Shown here: piece by piece, positions 13,371 through 25,610 of the stretch | Position numbering within the stretch: position 1 is the stretch's first letter | How the letters are laid out: every line of letters starts with the position of its first letter | DNA from: Pelecanus crispus | Lineage: Eukaryota; Chordata; Aves; Pelecaniformes; Pelecanidae | DNA: 64,000 bases | Assembly: GCF_030463565.1 (NCBI RefSeq) | Contig: NC_134646.1 | Coordinates: forward strand, 43,891,240-43,955,239 | Reading direction: 5' to 3' | Translations under genes and position numbers: made by a program | The notes under the pieces: generated by a model | Seen by the model: only the letters and a program-made list of their open reading frames with translations | The model's database searches: none | What the model was told of the DNA's origin: nothing

Positions 13371-14334
13371 GCAAGTATCACGCAAAGGATAGCAGCGACC
13401 GGGCTAATGTTAGCTGACTCAAAACCCAAGTCAGTTTCTTTTGAAAGCTATTTTACCTATTGGCAGTTTCAGTGACTGTCGATAGGTTAATTAATCTCAC
13501 CGCTTATGAGCAAGCAATAAAAGTTTGCCTCCGCTCCAATGAAAGTGCTTCAGGCAAAGTTTACAGCTCAGAGTAAACTGGTTTTTTAGAATTCAGCTGG
13601 GTTGGGGTGTGGAGGGAAGCAGCACACACCATAAAGACAGCGTGCTTCTCCATTTTAAGTCTTTTTACTAGAGTTTTGATCCCCTGTTAGTTTCAAACAA
13701 TATAATCTTGATTTATGACTTTGCCTAACAGAATTAATTAAGGCTTGGATGACTGCTGTTTACTTTATGCTGATAGATTTGGGAGAAGCTATTTGTTTTC
13801 ACGCAGTACCCGCAGCAAACGGCACGGCTTTCAAAAGTACAAGACTTGTTCACACAGACCAAGCTTTAACTAGTGCAGGCGGTGCTGTCACTAGGTTACA
13901 CCTAAGTGGAATGGAACTCAGAGTTCAGTAATTAGTCAGCTAACATCTTTTTCTCTGCAAGCTTTCCGCAAGAAGTTAATCTAGGAAGGAGTACCTCCTC
14001 GTTCCAGTGAAGAACAAACAATAAAAAAAAAGACAAAAGGTGTCACCCTGCCTTTTGTTTTGCAAGGTATTATTATTTAGCTTTTAGCCTATCTAGACAC
14101 TGATCTTTTTTCAGTCACGCCCGTAAGACATCATGGAATTCAGGGAGTTGGCCAGAAAGTAAGTAAATGAATACAACTGAGTCCATGTGCAATCCAGTAC
14201 AGCATTAGATCTTTAAATCTCGTGGTACACCTGCAGTAGCAAACAAAACCAAACTTCTCTGAAGCAGCAAGTCCGGACTCCTCCCGCGTTTCGTACAGCT
14301 AAGACCATTTCCCATTGTTCTGTTTACGCTTCAG
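13371..14334 (+). other. PALLD: PALLD GC-AG intron, 964 bases
   Basis: The intron begins GCAAGTATC and ends TTTACGCTTCAG. The interior is unremarkable; open frames (for example 13749-13931) show no recognisable protein. Confidence 0.88.
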
Positions 14335-14542
14335 GTTAGTGGATTACCCACTCCAGATTTAAGCTGGCAACTTAATGGAAGGCCGATTCGTCCCGATAGT
14401 TCTCACAAAATGTTGGTGCGTGAGAATGGTGTGCACTCCTTGATCATCGAACCAGTCACAGCCAGAGATGCTGGAATCTACACGTGTATCGCCAGCAATC
14501 GAGCTGGTGAAAATACATTCAGCCTGGAGCTCATTGTTGCAG
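14335..14542 (+). CDS. PALLD: Palladin exon: body of Ig4
   Basis: This 208-base exon enters in phase 0 and leaves one base of a split Ala codon at GCAG|GTAACA. It encodes the rest of Ig4: the LSWQLNG tryptophan strand (Trp137 of the fragment), the HKMLVRENGVHSL D-E region, and the RDAGIYTCIASNRAGEN F strand with Cys177. Cys125 and Cys177 are the expected B/F pair. In mammals, palladin Ig domains act in the cytoskeleton with actin and partners such as alpha-actinin, VASP and ezrin, which bind other regions as well. The downstream in-frame extension into the intron is not coding. Confidence 0.96.
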
Positions 14543-15266
14543 GTAACATCTTCACGCTAAGCTTCCACCCTCAGCACTGTAAGGATAACATGAAAAAGGA
14601 AAATGTAAGTGCCATCAGGTGAGAAGGTTGAGGGGCGGGGGGTAAGAGAAGGAAACCCGGCAGTAACAGAACTGTAGTATAGTTACAGGCGACACATTTG
14701 TGTTATCTTGTGACGTAAGTTGACTGGCAAGTAACCTCTGCGCGCACAGGTAAGAAGAGAAGGGCCGTCGCCGCGGCTGAGGCCACAAACCAGACTGTTG
14801 ACTCAAACGGGGTTTTTGCTGGCAATTTGTGCAGACCCAGATCTACCACCGGGTAGCTGGTATGACGCGATTGGTGCGTTTCACATAGACTAGTGCCATT
14901 CCAGCCTCCTGGTAGAGCAGTTCCTTCTATAATTAAAAGCCCATCCTTTCATGGAGTATGAAGGAGCACTGTTTAACAAGCATCATGCAGCCAGTTTATT
15001 GGGCCTTCATACCCCACGGTTCAATTCTTTCAGGGAGGCAGGAGGGGAAACCACTCAGCTCTATTAGTGCTCGCTTATTCCTTATTAAAATACTGATGGG
15101 ACCATTTTCTTCAGATGAACCAGGACTGGATGTTGTGATTCATGAAGACAACACTTAAGTTTCCTGCTACTTAGACTTGTCATTATTGGGTTTTGGCATA
15201 TTGCTGAAAAAAAGGCTACGTTTGCACAGACTAGTGTCAACAGGACTGCAATCTTTATTTTCACAG
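14543..15266 (+). other. PALLD: PALLD intron, 724 bases
   Basis: This is a GT-AG intron splitting an Ala codon (G|CT), ending TTATTTTCACAG. Nothing else was recognised in it. Confidence 0.88.
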
Positions 15267-15432
15267 CTAAGGAAGTACACAAAGCACCTGTGTTTATAGA
15301 GAAGCTACAAAACACAGGTGTGACCGAGGGATTCCCAGTGCGACTGGAGTGTCGAATCTCGGGGGAGCCGTCTCCTCAGATATTCTGGAAGAAAGAGAAC
15401 GAGTCACTCACATACAACACTGACCGAGTGAG
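15267..15432 (+). CDS. PALLD: Palladin exon: first half of Ig5
   Basis: This 166-base exon encodes the interdomain peptide AKEVHK and the first strands of Ig5 (APVFIEKLQNTGVTEGF, then RLECRIS with Cys224 and IFWKKENESL with Trp236 of the fragment). It ends GTGAG|GTTAGA, with a Ser codon split AG|C. In-frame reading continues past the donor to a stop near 15496; that tail is intronic. Confidence 0.96.
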
Positions 15433-16311
15433 GTTAGACTGCCTTAGAATCATCTCCCCGTGTACAACTTCAACAATGATTTATCCTCTAACGTAAATGA
15501 AAACCTAGGTGGTCTTCAGAATGCTTTCTGTGAACAGTGGCTCATAAATACTACCTAGTTATTGTCATCATTTATGACACTTACTCAAATTTGCAGCCTG
15601 CCTGGTGGCCAAGCCAGAACTAAAATGTTGTTTTCCAGCCTTGGACTTAAACAACTATCTTTGCACTTTAAGCACATGGAGAAGTAGTTTTTCTCTTCTA
15701 GAACTAAGACTTACAGAAATTTACTGGTGAAAACCTAGGCTCCTAAGTAAAGCCATCTGCTTCTCAGCAGAAACCTTGATTTATAACTCTGCCGTGTAGT
15801 TAAGCAACTAAGATTCAAGGTTTTTTATATTCTAAGATCTATAAACTTGTCTTCAATATTTGATAATATTTTGTACGAGTGTTCAAAAGCAAACTCAGGC
15901 TATACTGCAAGAAAAGGAACTCATTACTGATACGGCACTGTAATAAATTATTGCTGTCTTCCTAAATAACTAAGTGTTTCACTACCTTGTTCCTCAAGTT
16001 TTTTATCCTTTCCCCAAAAGTCTGGGTAAGTTCTGGCATCGCTACTACTTAAATCAGATTTCCAGATGTCTTAATCCGTAATTGTGAAAGAGAAGTTACT
16101 TTACGCACTTATGCTTCTTAGTTTTCAATACAGGATATTAAACTGCCAAATTGTCAAGCATACTCAAGGTTTCTCATTTCAGAGGAAGTTCCATATTAAT
16201 TAAAAGTGGACTATAATGAATCTGTAACTAGGATTGGGTCTCTTTACATTTAAAAATAGCCTATGCTGTTTTGCAATTGAAACAGTAATTTTCTACTTTT
16301 CTTTTGTTTAG
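15433..16311 (+). other. PALLD: PALLD intron, 879 bases
   Basis: This is a GT-AG intron ending TTCTTTTGTTTAG with a good polypyrimidine tract. No other feature was seen. Confidence 0.88.
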
Positions 16312-16445
16312 CATGCACCAGGATAACTTCGGCTACATCTGCCTGCTTATTCAGGGAGCTACCAAGGAGGATGCTGGTTGGTACACCGTTTCAGCCAAGA
16401 ATGAGGCTGGGATCGTGTCTTGCACTGCCAGGTTGGATGTTTACA
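16312..16445 (+). CDS. PALLD: Palladin exon: second half of Ig5
   Basis: This 134-base exon completes the split Ser codon and encodes the E-G strands of Ig5 (YICLLIQGATKEDAGWY, then VSAKNEAGIVSCTARLDVY). The F strand reads Gly-Trp-Tyr-Thr-Val with no cysteine, while cysteines occur at residues 261 and 288 of the fragment, so the canonical B-F disulfide pair is not conserved; as far as I recall the mammalian protein is the same. It ends TACA|GTAAGT with a split Thr codon. An in-frame ATG at 16371 in another reading frame is a shadow. Confidence 0.95.
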
Positions 16446-17457
16446 GTAAGTGACTTCAATTTTCACGATCACATTAATCCCCCCAAAAGCAACAGTTCTA
16501 CAATTTTCTGTTTATTCACAGAATGGTTTACATTGGTCTCTCTTTCTTTTGTTTATAGTTTGTCCTCAATAATAACGATCCACATCAAGACAACAAATGC
16601 TCTGTCAAAGTACATCTCACCATCTTGCAGTTATACCTAAAGCAAAACAAGCATGCATGCTTTCTGTTTTTGCTTAGTGTATTACATGTAGCTCATTAAC
16701 AACAGATAACGGCATGATGACATTATTTTTGTGGATCATTATTACTATTGCTCTGCTAGCACTTCCCTAACCTTTAGTATTCTTTTGTACATTGGTCTGT
16801 AATACACCTGTGACAGCTACCAGAAGCTAGTAGATGTTTTTATGGCTTCCTGCTTAATTACTCAGTTTGTTCCAAAGCAGCCCCTTACCGAGTGAATGTT
16901 TTCCTAAACCAAAATCTCTTACCAGTCTTCTCATAACAAGAATTAAGGGGGGTAGGGAAGGGGGGAGACTGGAATGACAAAGGATGGTTTCTGGGATGGT
17001 GGTGGTGGCAGTGGGACTTGTGAATTAGAGCCTTGGCTCAGCATTCTTGAGCGTACAAGGGCTGGCAATGGCAACCAGATGATCTCCTTTTCTATACAAC
17101 AACCAACCCTGGGACAGGCCTGGCATTCTAATATCAGTGCACAGAAACAACCGCCTTGCTCTTACCCTTCTCAGTGACACGAGGAAAGGTAGAAAGCAAA
17201 GCCAAAAAGGCAAAGTAACACACACAGACACTATTGTTTTTACTTACTGCATTTGAAGGCGAAACTAGATGCTGAGGAAAAGAAACAAAACAAAAAAAAA
17301 AACCCATCAAGAAGTGAAACAAACTTACCTTTGACATAATGGTTTTCTGCTGCTCATAAATTAGTATCTCCTTTACAAAGGGTTGATTGTGCATCTGGCA
17401 CACTTTGTTGCACAGCTCAAGGCGGCTAACATTTTTTCTTTGCTTTTTAATCTGCAG
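16446..17457 (+). other. PALLD: PALLD last intron, 1.0 kb
   Basis: This is a GT-AG intron ending TTTTTAATCTGCAG. The interior has a G-rich patch near 16946-17010 and no recognised coding exon. Confidence 0.88.
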
Positions 17458-17630
17458 CTCAGTGGCAACAACCACCTCAGACAACCAAGCCAAAGAAGGT
17501 GCGGCCCTCAGCCAGCCGATACGCGGCACTTTGTGACCAAGGACTAGACATCAAAGCAGCTTTCCAGCCCGAAGCAAATCCAGTCCACCTGACGATGCAG
17601 TCTGGCTTGGTAGAGAGCGACGATCTGTAG
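17458..17630 (+). CDS. PALLD: Palladin terminal coding exon and stop codon
   Basis: The exon completes the split Thr codon and encodes the conserved palladin C-terminus: a Gln/Pro patch (TQWQQPPQTTKPKK), the basic RPSASRYAAL segment, DQGLDIKAAFQPEANP and the acidic end GLVESDDL. The stop TAG is at 17628-17630. Relative to the human protein as I know it, Ser-Asp-Gln has become Cys-Asp-Gln, and the segment before the acidic end differs at several residues. The seven window exons total 1059 bases (352 residues plus stop) with every splice phase consistent, which is strong support for the whole model. Confidence 0.96.
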
Positions 17631-19640
17631 ATCCGGCGGCCGCGTCCATCATTTTCTTTCAAAGCAGAAACACTGAAAGCCATTGCCTTGACCAATGATA
17701 CTCCTATGTCACTTTATGCAAAGGCAGACACCTTCGAGTACAAAAGATAAACAACAAACACAATAACCATATATTCCTTATTCATTATACCAAATTAGAA
17801 GACTAGATAGATTATTAATAGAAATGTACACATTGCACAACAAATCACATTCACCAGTTCCTTATACCTAAGTTGCTTCAGCTCTTACGAATAACCCTTT
17901 TCATAAAGGCCAAAATACATCAGAGAGACAGATTTCTCAGAAGAGAACACCAGCTATCACTACATGCCTTCATAAGCAGGAAGTAGATGCTACGCAACCT
18001 TAATGGTGCAAGATGGTTTATTTGAGGCCATTAGATCACACAGAAAATTAGAATGTATGGTTATCTATAGTTCCAAAACGGCAATGCATTCTGATAGCTA
18101 CAATGAACAAGTGCAATATTGTAAGAATAAAACAGGAAGGGACAAGGAAGAGAGACGTAAGCAAATGCTGTATCTCTGCAAACTGCTTTCTACTCTACAA
18201 TGAAAAAAATAACTTGCCTTAAATGCTGTTAGTACGGACAGTTCTGTAAAGCAACATCAACACCGTAATTTTAAATTCTTTTCTATTTTTCCTTTTTGCC
18301 ATCTAGGAGGAGGCTTACTTACAGCAAAGACAGTTTAAGCATAAGTAATTTAACCTCTTCAAGATAACCAAGAAAAAGAGCTGACAGGTATTAACAGTCT
18401 GCTCCAGACAATAAATATTGGTAACTAGATGGGGAAAAAATGCCAACAGCATGAACCGCTGCAGGAGGTTCCTGCAAGGGGTGGGAGGGGGACAGGGCGA
18501 GAGGGTGAGACGCTCTACGGACTTCCTGAAGACATTCTGTAACCTCATAATACTCCCATTCAAGAATCTGAAATTCTAAGGTGAGCTGAAAACTAGGGAG
18601 TGTACGTATGGGATGTTCGACTGTTTAAAGCTTGTGTAACGTGGATGAGGATTTTAGGAATGTACAGTAAGTGAAAAATGGTTGAGACTGCAATATGAAT
18701 TTAAATGACAAGTATACACCACAGATGAGAAGCTTGCAGATCTGAGGAGGTAGAAAATGAAGATGGACAAAAACAAGATCAAATTTGCGCCTTTGTCTTT
18801 TTTTCTTCTTCTTAACATAGCACGTGTCTCTGGTAGATTTTATTTTTTTCTTCTCCTGACTGTAGGCCAAGGACAGCTCTTTTAATGGGTAGAGTCTGTG
18901 CGCTGTAGATGAAAAGCCTGAAGGCTACTTTCAGAATGCAAGGCAAAGCCACATCAAACTGGAGCCCCACCTACGTCAGACCTGACTAGGTAGTTTTAAA
19001 TTGGAACCAAATGAATTTCAGATGAAGGGGAGGGAGGGATGGAAGAATTACTGGGCCTGACAAGAAAAATGAGCATTTGATGGTACGAGCTACGATACTT
19101 TGCTATGAAAGGAAAACACTGTATTCCTTATATGAAGCACATATATGGTATCTTTCATTATTTATAATAAAAGTGTTGAAATCCTTTATCTCAGTTCAGT
19201 TATTCAGAAGTCCTGTACTTAGGGTTTTTTTTTTTTAATTTTGTAATTGTGTACACCATATATTGCATTACTGCTATACGTGTATTGCTTTGTAAGTACA
19301 CAAAGTTTGTTTTGTTTTTTAGTGACTAATAAACTTTAGCACATAAGGTAGTACTATTCTGGTGCAGGATATGACCAGTTATGGGGATCGTTAATCTAGA
19401 TTAACGTCATAGTCTGTCATCTGGGAAGAATCTGACCCTATTCTAGAACAAGGATGTCATATCATTTGCCAAATTTGTCCTCGACTGTGACATGTTAATT
19501 TACTTTTTTCTTTAGCTTCACTAGCATTATTTTGCCACCTTTTATTTGTATTTATAAAAAAAATGTATTATCATTACTTTGGATTGTTGTGCTGATATAA
19601 TGTGGGTTTAACATCAATAAATATTACACAAATAGAAAGT
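17631..19640 (+). other. PALLD: PALLD 3' UTR (3' end approximate)
   Basis: This is non-coding sequence after the stop codon. Candidate polyadenylation signals AATAAA occur at 19166-19171, 19328-19333, 19616-19621 and 19853-19858; the second and third sit in an AT-rich stretch that looks most like a transcript end. The true cleavage site cannot be chosen from sequence alone, so the right boundary is an estimate. Confidence 0.6.
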
Positions 19641-22600
19641 TATCCTTCTGGTAAAGACTATTAACTGTTTCGGTAGAAGCATGCAAGCGTAAGATTTAGA
19701 AATTTTAAATATTATGAATACAGATGAAATGACAGCTCTGTGCAGCATCTAAAAATGGCTAGAATTCATCAGAATATTCTGCTTTGTGACCTGGAATATT
19801 GTTTAAACAAAACAGAGGAACACGACCCATAAATTCCAAGAAACTTTTGACAAATAAAAGTACTTGAAGATGCTTTTTATTAATAGGTTAGAAAATATGT
19901 AGGTCTATTTTGTGTGTCTAGTAATTGCAGTATCGCTTACAACGATGTCTAAGTAAAGGGCATGGTCCAAGTGCTGTTAAATTTAAGAAGAGTCTTCTAA
20001 CAAGGCAATATGAAAATTTAAAAACCAACATGTTAAGATTTACTTGTAAAATCCTGAATATTAACTAGCTGCTCCACCTTTCCTTTTTGTGCAAAGATAC
20101 CAGGAAAGATGCAGGATAATAAATTTTTTCTTTTAGGTTTACATTTCAAGCATTGATCACTACAAACAGAATTATCTCAGCAATTAAGTGAGTACTGACA
20201 TTCCGGGTGATACTGCAACTGAAGTCAATGGAGTTCTGTCTGCTTACAGTAAATTTGTCTTTGGCTTAGAGACGAAAAAACTGAGACCGCTCTCATGAGC
20301 TGGTTTAAGATGAGGTCATCATCACTTTCTGCCTCTGTATATATGTACAGACACACACTTAAGTAGTAAATCACATCTCTAAGCAGCAAAGTTGTTTTCA
20401 TGAAAACATTCAGCTGTGCCGTTACTTAGTTACTGGGACTGTTTGGGTTTACAAATGCAGAGATACAAGCGTGGCACAAGAAAAACGACATACTTTTCAA
20501 GCCAAAAATCTGAGATTCTTGGAAGCATCAAAGTAACTTTCAGAAGTTTAATCTCCCTCCACAAACTCCAAAGATAGATAGTGTGACCAGAAAGTGTACT
20601 TTTGTCATTTTATAGGACTAAAAAGGCAAGTCCTAACTTTTTGTAAGGCTTCAGGCTTAGCTATGGGAAGACTTCAAGTTCTTTAGGAAGCTGATCAGTC
20701 CAAGCGTACTCAAAGCAGTCAAAGACTCAATGCAGCCACATTCAGGATGACAACAGAACCTCTGTCAAGAGCACCATGTGCAAGATTCCACATGCATCAA
20801 GGTGTTCTCAGCTGGCGGTCTACCTTAACACACAGTGCCTTTATCCTGCAACTTCACAGCCACAGCAACTATTAGTTAACGTACACAGTCTTTTTCCATC
20901 ACAGCCAACTAGGGGTTGGGGATCAAAACCAAACTACGGTGCAATTTGAAACCCTAGCTTATAAATAATAGTTTCTTTCTATATGACCACTTTCAAAGAC
21001 CGCTTTGATTCACTTAGGTTGTATGCTAATGAATGCCTTGATTCCCCACATATGGACAACTACATCCTTATCTCTGCAAGCAGCCCAAACGGATTTAATA
21101 TGTAAGTAAGTACTTCGTGAGATCACATTATCCATCACGTCATGATGCTGAGGGGATCAGCTGCATGCTCTGGCTGTACGACCCAGCTGCCAAACCCACA
21201 CTGTGTAGTATAGATCGATTAATGCATGGACTGGAAATGCCTGCTCAGACTATGCATGTTGACAACAGACCAGACTGACTGCCTCACAATTCAGCTGTAC
21301 GTGCAAGGGGCAGATTTTGCTGACATTTAGCTCCTTCTCCTGAACTGGCTAAATGAAAAAGCCCTCCCCCTGCACAGTTCCTCTGTTTGAACAGAACCAT
21401 GAGCATGTAAGACACATCAGGCAGGTGAAGACACAGCTCCCGCCCCAAGAAATTTACAATCTATTCCAGACAGCACACGGTATTCTTTAACGTGTCTTAA
21501 AGCTTGCAACTCTAATTCAGACTTAAGCCACAATTTGCATCCTTTTACAAAAGCGATGAATACATAAAATAACCTCATACTGCACCAAATGTCTAATCAA
21601 AATGTCACTGTTTGGAACACAATGCTCAACCCACGCTTAGAGCAAAAGAGCCAGGCTACAAGCAACAGTACCTGTACAGCAGTGATTTCAGCAGCTATCC
21701 AGAGGCGGAAGATGAAAGAACTTCAGTCCAACACCACCAGGAAGGAGAAATTTTTTGCTTAGAACAACTGCAGTGCAACAGGTAAACCCTGGGGAAGGGC
21801 AAAGTCTTGCAACTGCTGTCACTTTCTAGTTCTGCAGTAGCATAAGCGGTCCAGAAACAGCTGCCGAACAAGAATGGAGACAGAAAGCAACAGCACATGG
21901 CCACTACTCGGAATGATTACATCATTTACAGCAGGAGCTCTACAAATCGCACTGAATGGATTAGGTTTGGTTCCCCCCCCCCCCCCGAAACTGTTCTGTT
22001 AAACACACAACTAAACATATCGTCAAGCTTTTTGTTGGCTGATTCTTGGCCCAGACATCACAGAGTATTTCTACAAAGGAGAACGGATGGTACAAAAATA
22101 CCTTGCCAACGACAGGACTTTTCCAAGCTACTGCAAAAGGTGTTGAAAAATGCCTTGTAAGACTAGACTTCCCATCCAACCGGCAACACACCTCTACTCT
22201 TGCAGGTTAAGAACTAGTGGATTTTGGAGATGGCTTTTACCTGTAGCGTTTGTCTGAGCAACTCCTGGAGTCATTTGTAGGAAAGGGCCTGTCTAAAAGA
22301 AAACCGCTTTTACCACACTATTCTACACTATGATGCACAATTCTATTTATTAACATATTAACTCATTTCCTCCTACAATACTTCAGAATCAGATTCACCG
22401 AACATTTTTGTAATTTACTGTTAATCTAAAATAGAAGTTTTATCTTTCTTACATTCTGTATAACAATCTCTGATCATTTACTAGTTCATGTTTAATAAAT
22501 GAAAACCAAAGAATTACATTTGATTTTCAATCAGCACAACTGTTAGTAAATCCAAAGATCTTGAACTGTACGTGAATGATGTCATTTCAGGTATGGAACA

Positions 22601-25600
22601 GCAGCAGCTTTCAAGAATTTCAGTTGAATTCAGTCAGAATTTCAAATTTTCAGAACTTCAAGAAAGTTCCAGATCCACTTTCCCCTAGGAAAAAAAGTGT
22701 AATTATGTAATGTAGGTCTCCAAATCTAAAATAGGCTGTTAGTTGTTTCCCTTGAAGTCCTGTATTTGAAAAGCATAACAGAGTTAAAAATCTTAATAGA
22801 AGAATGAATGAACTTATTTTAAAATTATTTTTAAGCTTTTCCTGAGCAGCAAATCCTTTAAATGACCAACTTCATAAAAGCAGAACAAAGTTTTCATTTG
22901 TGATTATTAGTGTTTTCTTGCAAAATATAAAAATGGTTATAAGACATGGCACAGCTACTGCTAGTAACTGTCATTCTGAAGAAATGGATTTCAGGTCAGC
23001 CTATACATCCTAAAAGCAGAGATGGAGTGTCACAGTGTTCCCAATCACTAATTCCAAGGACTAGGACATCAGTGATCTGTCTTTGCCCAGAGCAAGTGGC
23101 ATCCAAGCCTAAGGTGAAGCCAAAAGAACACAGCACCTTAAGTGGGGGAAAAAAATGTTGATGATCAGTGCATTTCCACTGCTCTCGCTTCAGAGCTCAG
23201 ATTTGTCCTGGCTGCTTCCGGCAGATGTCAGGTCAGAATCCAGGACGGAACTCCCAGTAAGCGTGGCTGAGCTCCATGTGGAAGTCAGAGGAAGCTGACA
23301 CAGCAGAGCATTAATCAGCAGTTAGTACAGCAGAAGTATAGTTCCTAATTACAAAGGATAATACAGTAAGGGGAGCTCAGCTGAGAGACAAAACTAACGT
23401 TATTACTTTGGCAATGCAGGTAGCTCTTCATGGACACCTTCAGCTGAATACGTCTGAATAGTCATTTCTTTTCAACAAAGCTCACCTCACATAATAATAA
23501 TCTAATCTAGCAAGTTTGGTTCTCCCCCAAATGGAAAGATGCCACTTTAATTAATCAATGAGAGATACAGGCACATGATAAGCATTACTGGAAGCCAGAT
23601 AATACAGCATTAGGAAGAAAGGCATCATGGTGCTAATAGAAACAAAGATTTTACAGAAAATTTAGTAAACAGCAAAACCGTGTAGTAAATTACGCCCGCT
23701 AATCTAATATTTACAGATCAACTGAATATGGCTTCACTGCACAGCAGAAAGCTTAGCGTGGCCTCCACTCTGGTGCCCTGAAAATTACAGTGAACTATAA
23801 CACTACAGGTGCTCTCCATTTTATATGCCTTCCAACAAAAGAGCTACAAAACCTGCAGAGAATGGATGCAGTTCCAGTCTATTGCTGGCAGAGCCCGCTC
23901 ACCATCAAAAATCATATATGCACACTAAATGGCATCTATACAAAACATATGCAATGACTATATTGTTTCTTTTCTCTAGGGTTGCAGGAGGTTTTCAGGA
24001 GAAATCTACCAACTACCTGAAAAAAACAGGATAAAAAGTCAGACTGACAGCAGCAGGAAGTAAAACACTGTAACCTAGAGCTTTTAACAGGTCTTCAACA
24101 TACGGGTGGAGATGTGTTTAACAATACATCCTCCAACATATAGATGCAACGTGTACTTTTAGTGCATTTAGCATTGGAAGTACAGAGCTGGGAGATCTGC
24201 AAATCAGAATTTGCATAACATCAAACTGCTTTGCTAACATGCTTCAGCAACACCACATAATCAGCTCACAGTTATTCCTAAACAAATTGCTAAAAATAAC
24301 ACAGCAATTTCAAACCCGTCGACATGCTATGAGTGCAAGGCCACCTCAGCAGCGTCAGCCAGCAGTCTGGGAAACGGTGAGTAACATCCACGCAGCTCCA
24401 CTTGCTCAGACGGTGTTAGCTCAGTGACATCGGCCCCCCAGGCCCCCACTGACATTGTCCTAATGTGGGTATAATGATACCAAGGAAGATTTGGTGGTTT
24501 TTCCTTGTATGTTGTCTCAATACGTTTGACATCGTCATACCCAAACTGGCAATTTGTTAGCAGATCTCCAAGTAGCCAAAGCAATTTTAGTTTTAACAAC
24601 TACGACAGAAAGATTAATTTTTGCTTCAGAATATTAGACTATAATGGTGAAGTACACAAAAGAAAAAAAGGAGAAAAAAATAGTAGAATTGGATTGGATG
24701 TATTTAAAGAGTGAAAAAACACAATTGCAGGTTTCAATGTTGTATTTTGTTATATGAAATGAACAAAAAAATATCCCAGATCTTAACAGACATGAGCTGT
24801 TAATATGAAAAATAAAAGCATAAAATACTAGCACAGTTATTGTGCTCATAGTCGTGCTGATGTCTGGCAAGGTACAGGTAATATTTGTTACTAACTCAGT
24901 AGACACATCTACAGCAAAAAGGAGAAAAGGAGACTTCAGCACACAGTCTGAAATTTAACATAATGTGTGGGTGAAAATAAAATGTACTCTGGGGCTTCAG
25001 CAGAGCCAAGGCTCTTCAAAGACTTCTCTCCACCACTGCATTTGCCCTGTCTTTTCAAACACTGACTGATTACCTGAATTAAGAGGGCATACCTGGTCTT
25101 GAACAGTTTTCATTAGCTTTACTTAAATGAACTACACTATGCTTCAAAAAGAAAAAACAAAAAGTCACATAATTGCAACAGGCAATACACGTTTCACTTT
25201 CATGCAATACAAGCGCTGACCCTATGTAACACATCAAAGGAGGAGAATTTGTCTAACAGCAATAGATAATCACTACAGTGTATGTTTTAACTGTAGATAA
25301 TAATGTATCAAAGAGATTTTGAGGGCTGGGATTTAGATATCCACTTTCTATCCAAATTTCACTGAACTCAATATTGAAATCCTTTCCATCTTTAAAAGTC
25401 ATGCCTTACATCCCCAAATAGCTCAGGATATATGGATTTGGATTTTACAAAACTGGTAACAGCAATGCCAGCTATCAACTTTATATCTACACAGGCAACT
25501 CCACTTCCCTAAAACTATACAGACATACTAACCAAATCAGGCCCAATATAACAATGCCTTAGGATAGACTGCCCTCAGGAGGCCGAAATGAAATCTCTTC

Positions 25601-25610
25601 ATGGGATATC
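19641..25610. other. Intergenic, tail-to-tail between PALLD and CBR4
   Basis: No coding sequence was recognised. It contains a C14 homopolymer at 21973-21986 and scattered short open frames. It may include alternative PALLD 3' ends at its left edge. Confidence 0.7.
21973..21986. repeat. C14 homopolymer
   Basis: This is a run of 14 C on the plus strand in intergenic DNA, probably polymorphic in length. Confidence 0.8.
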
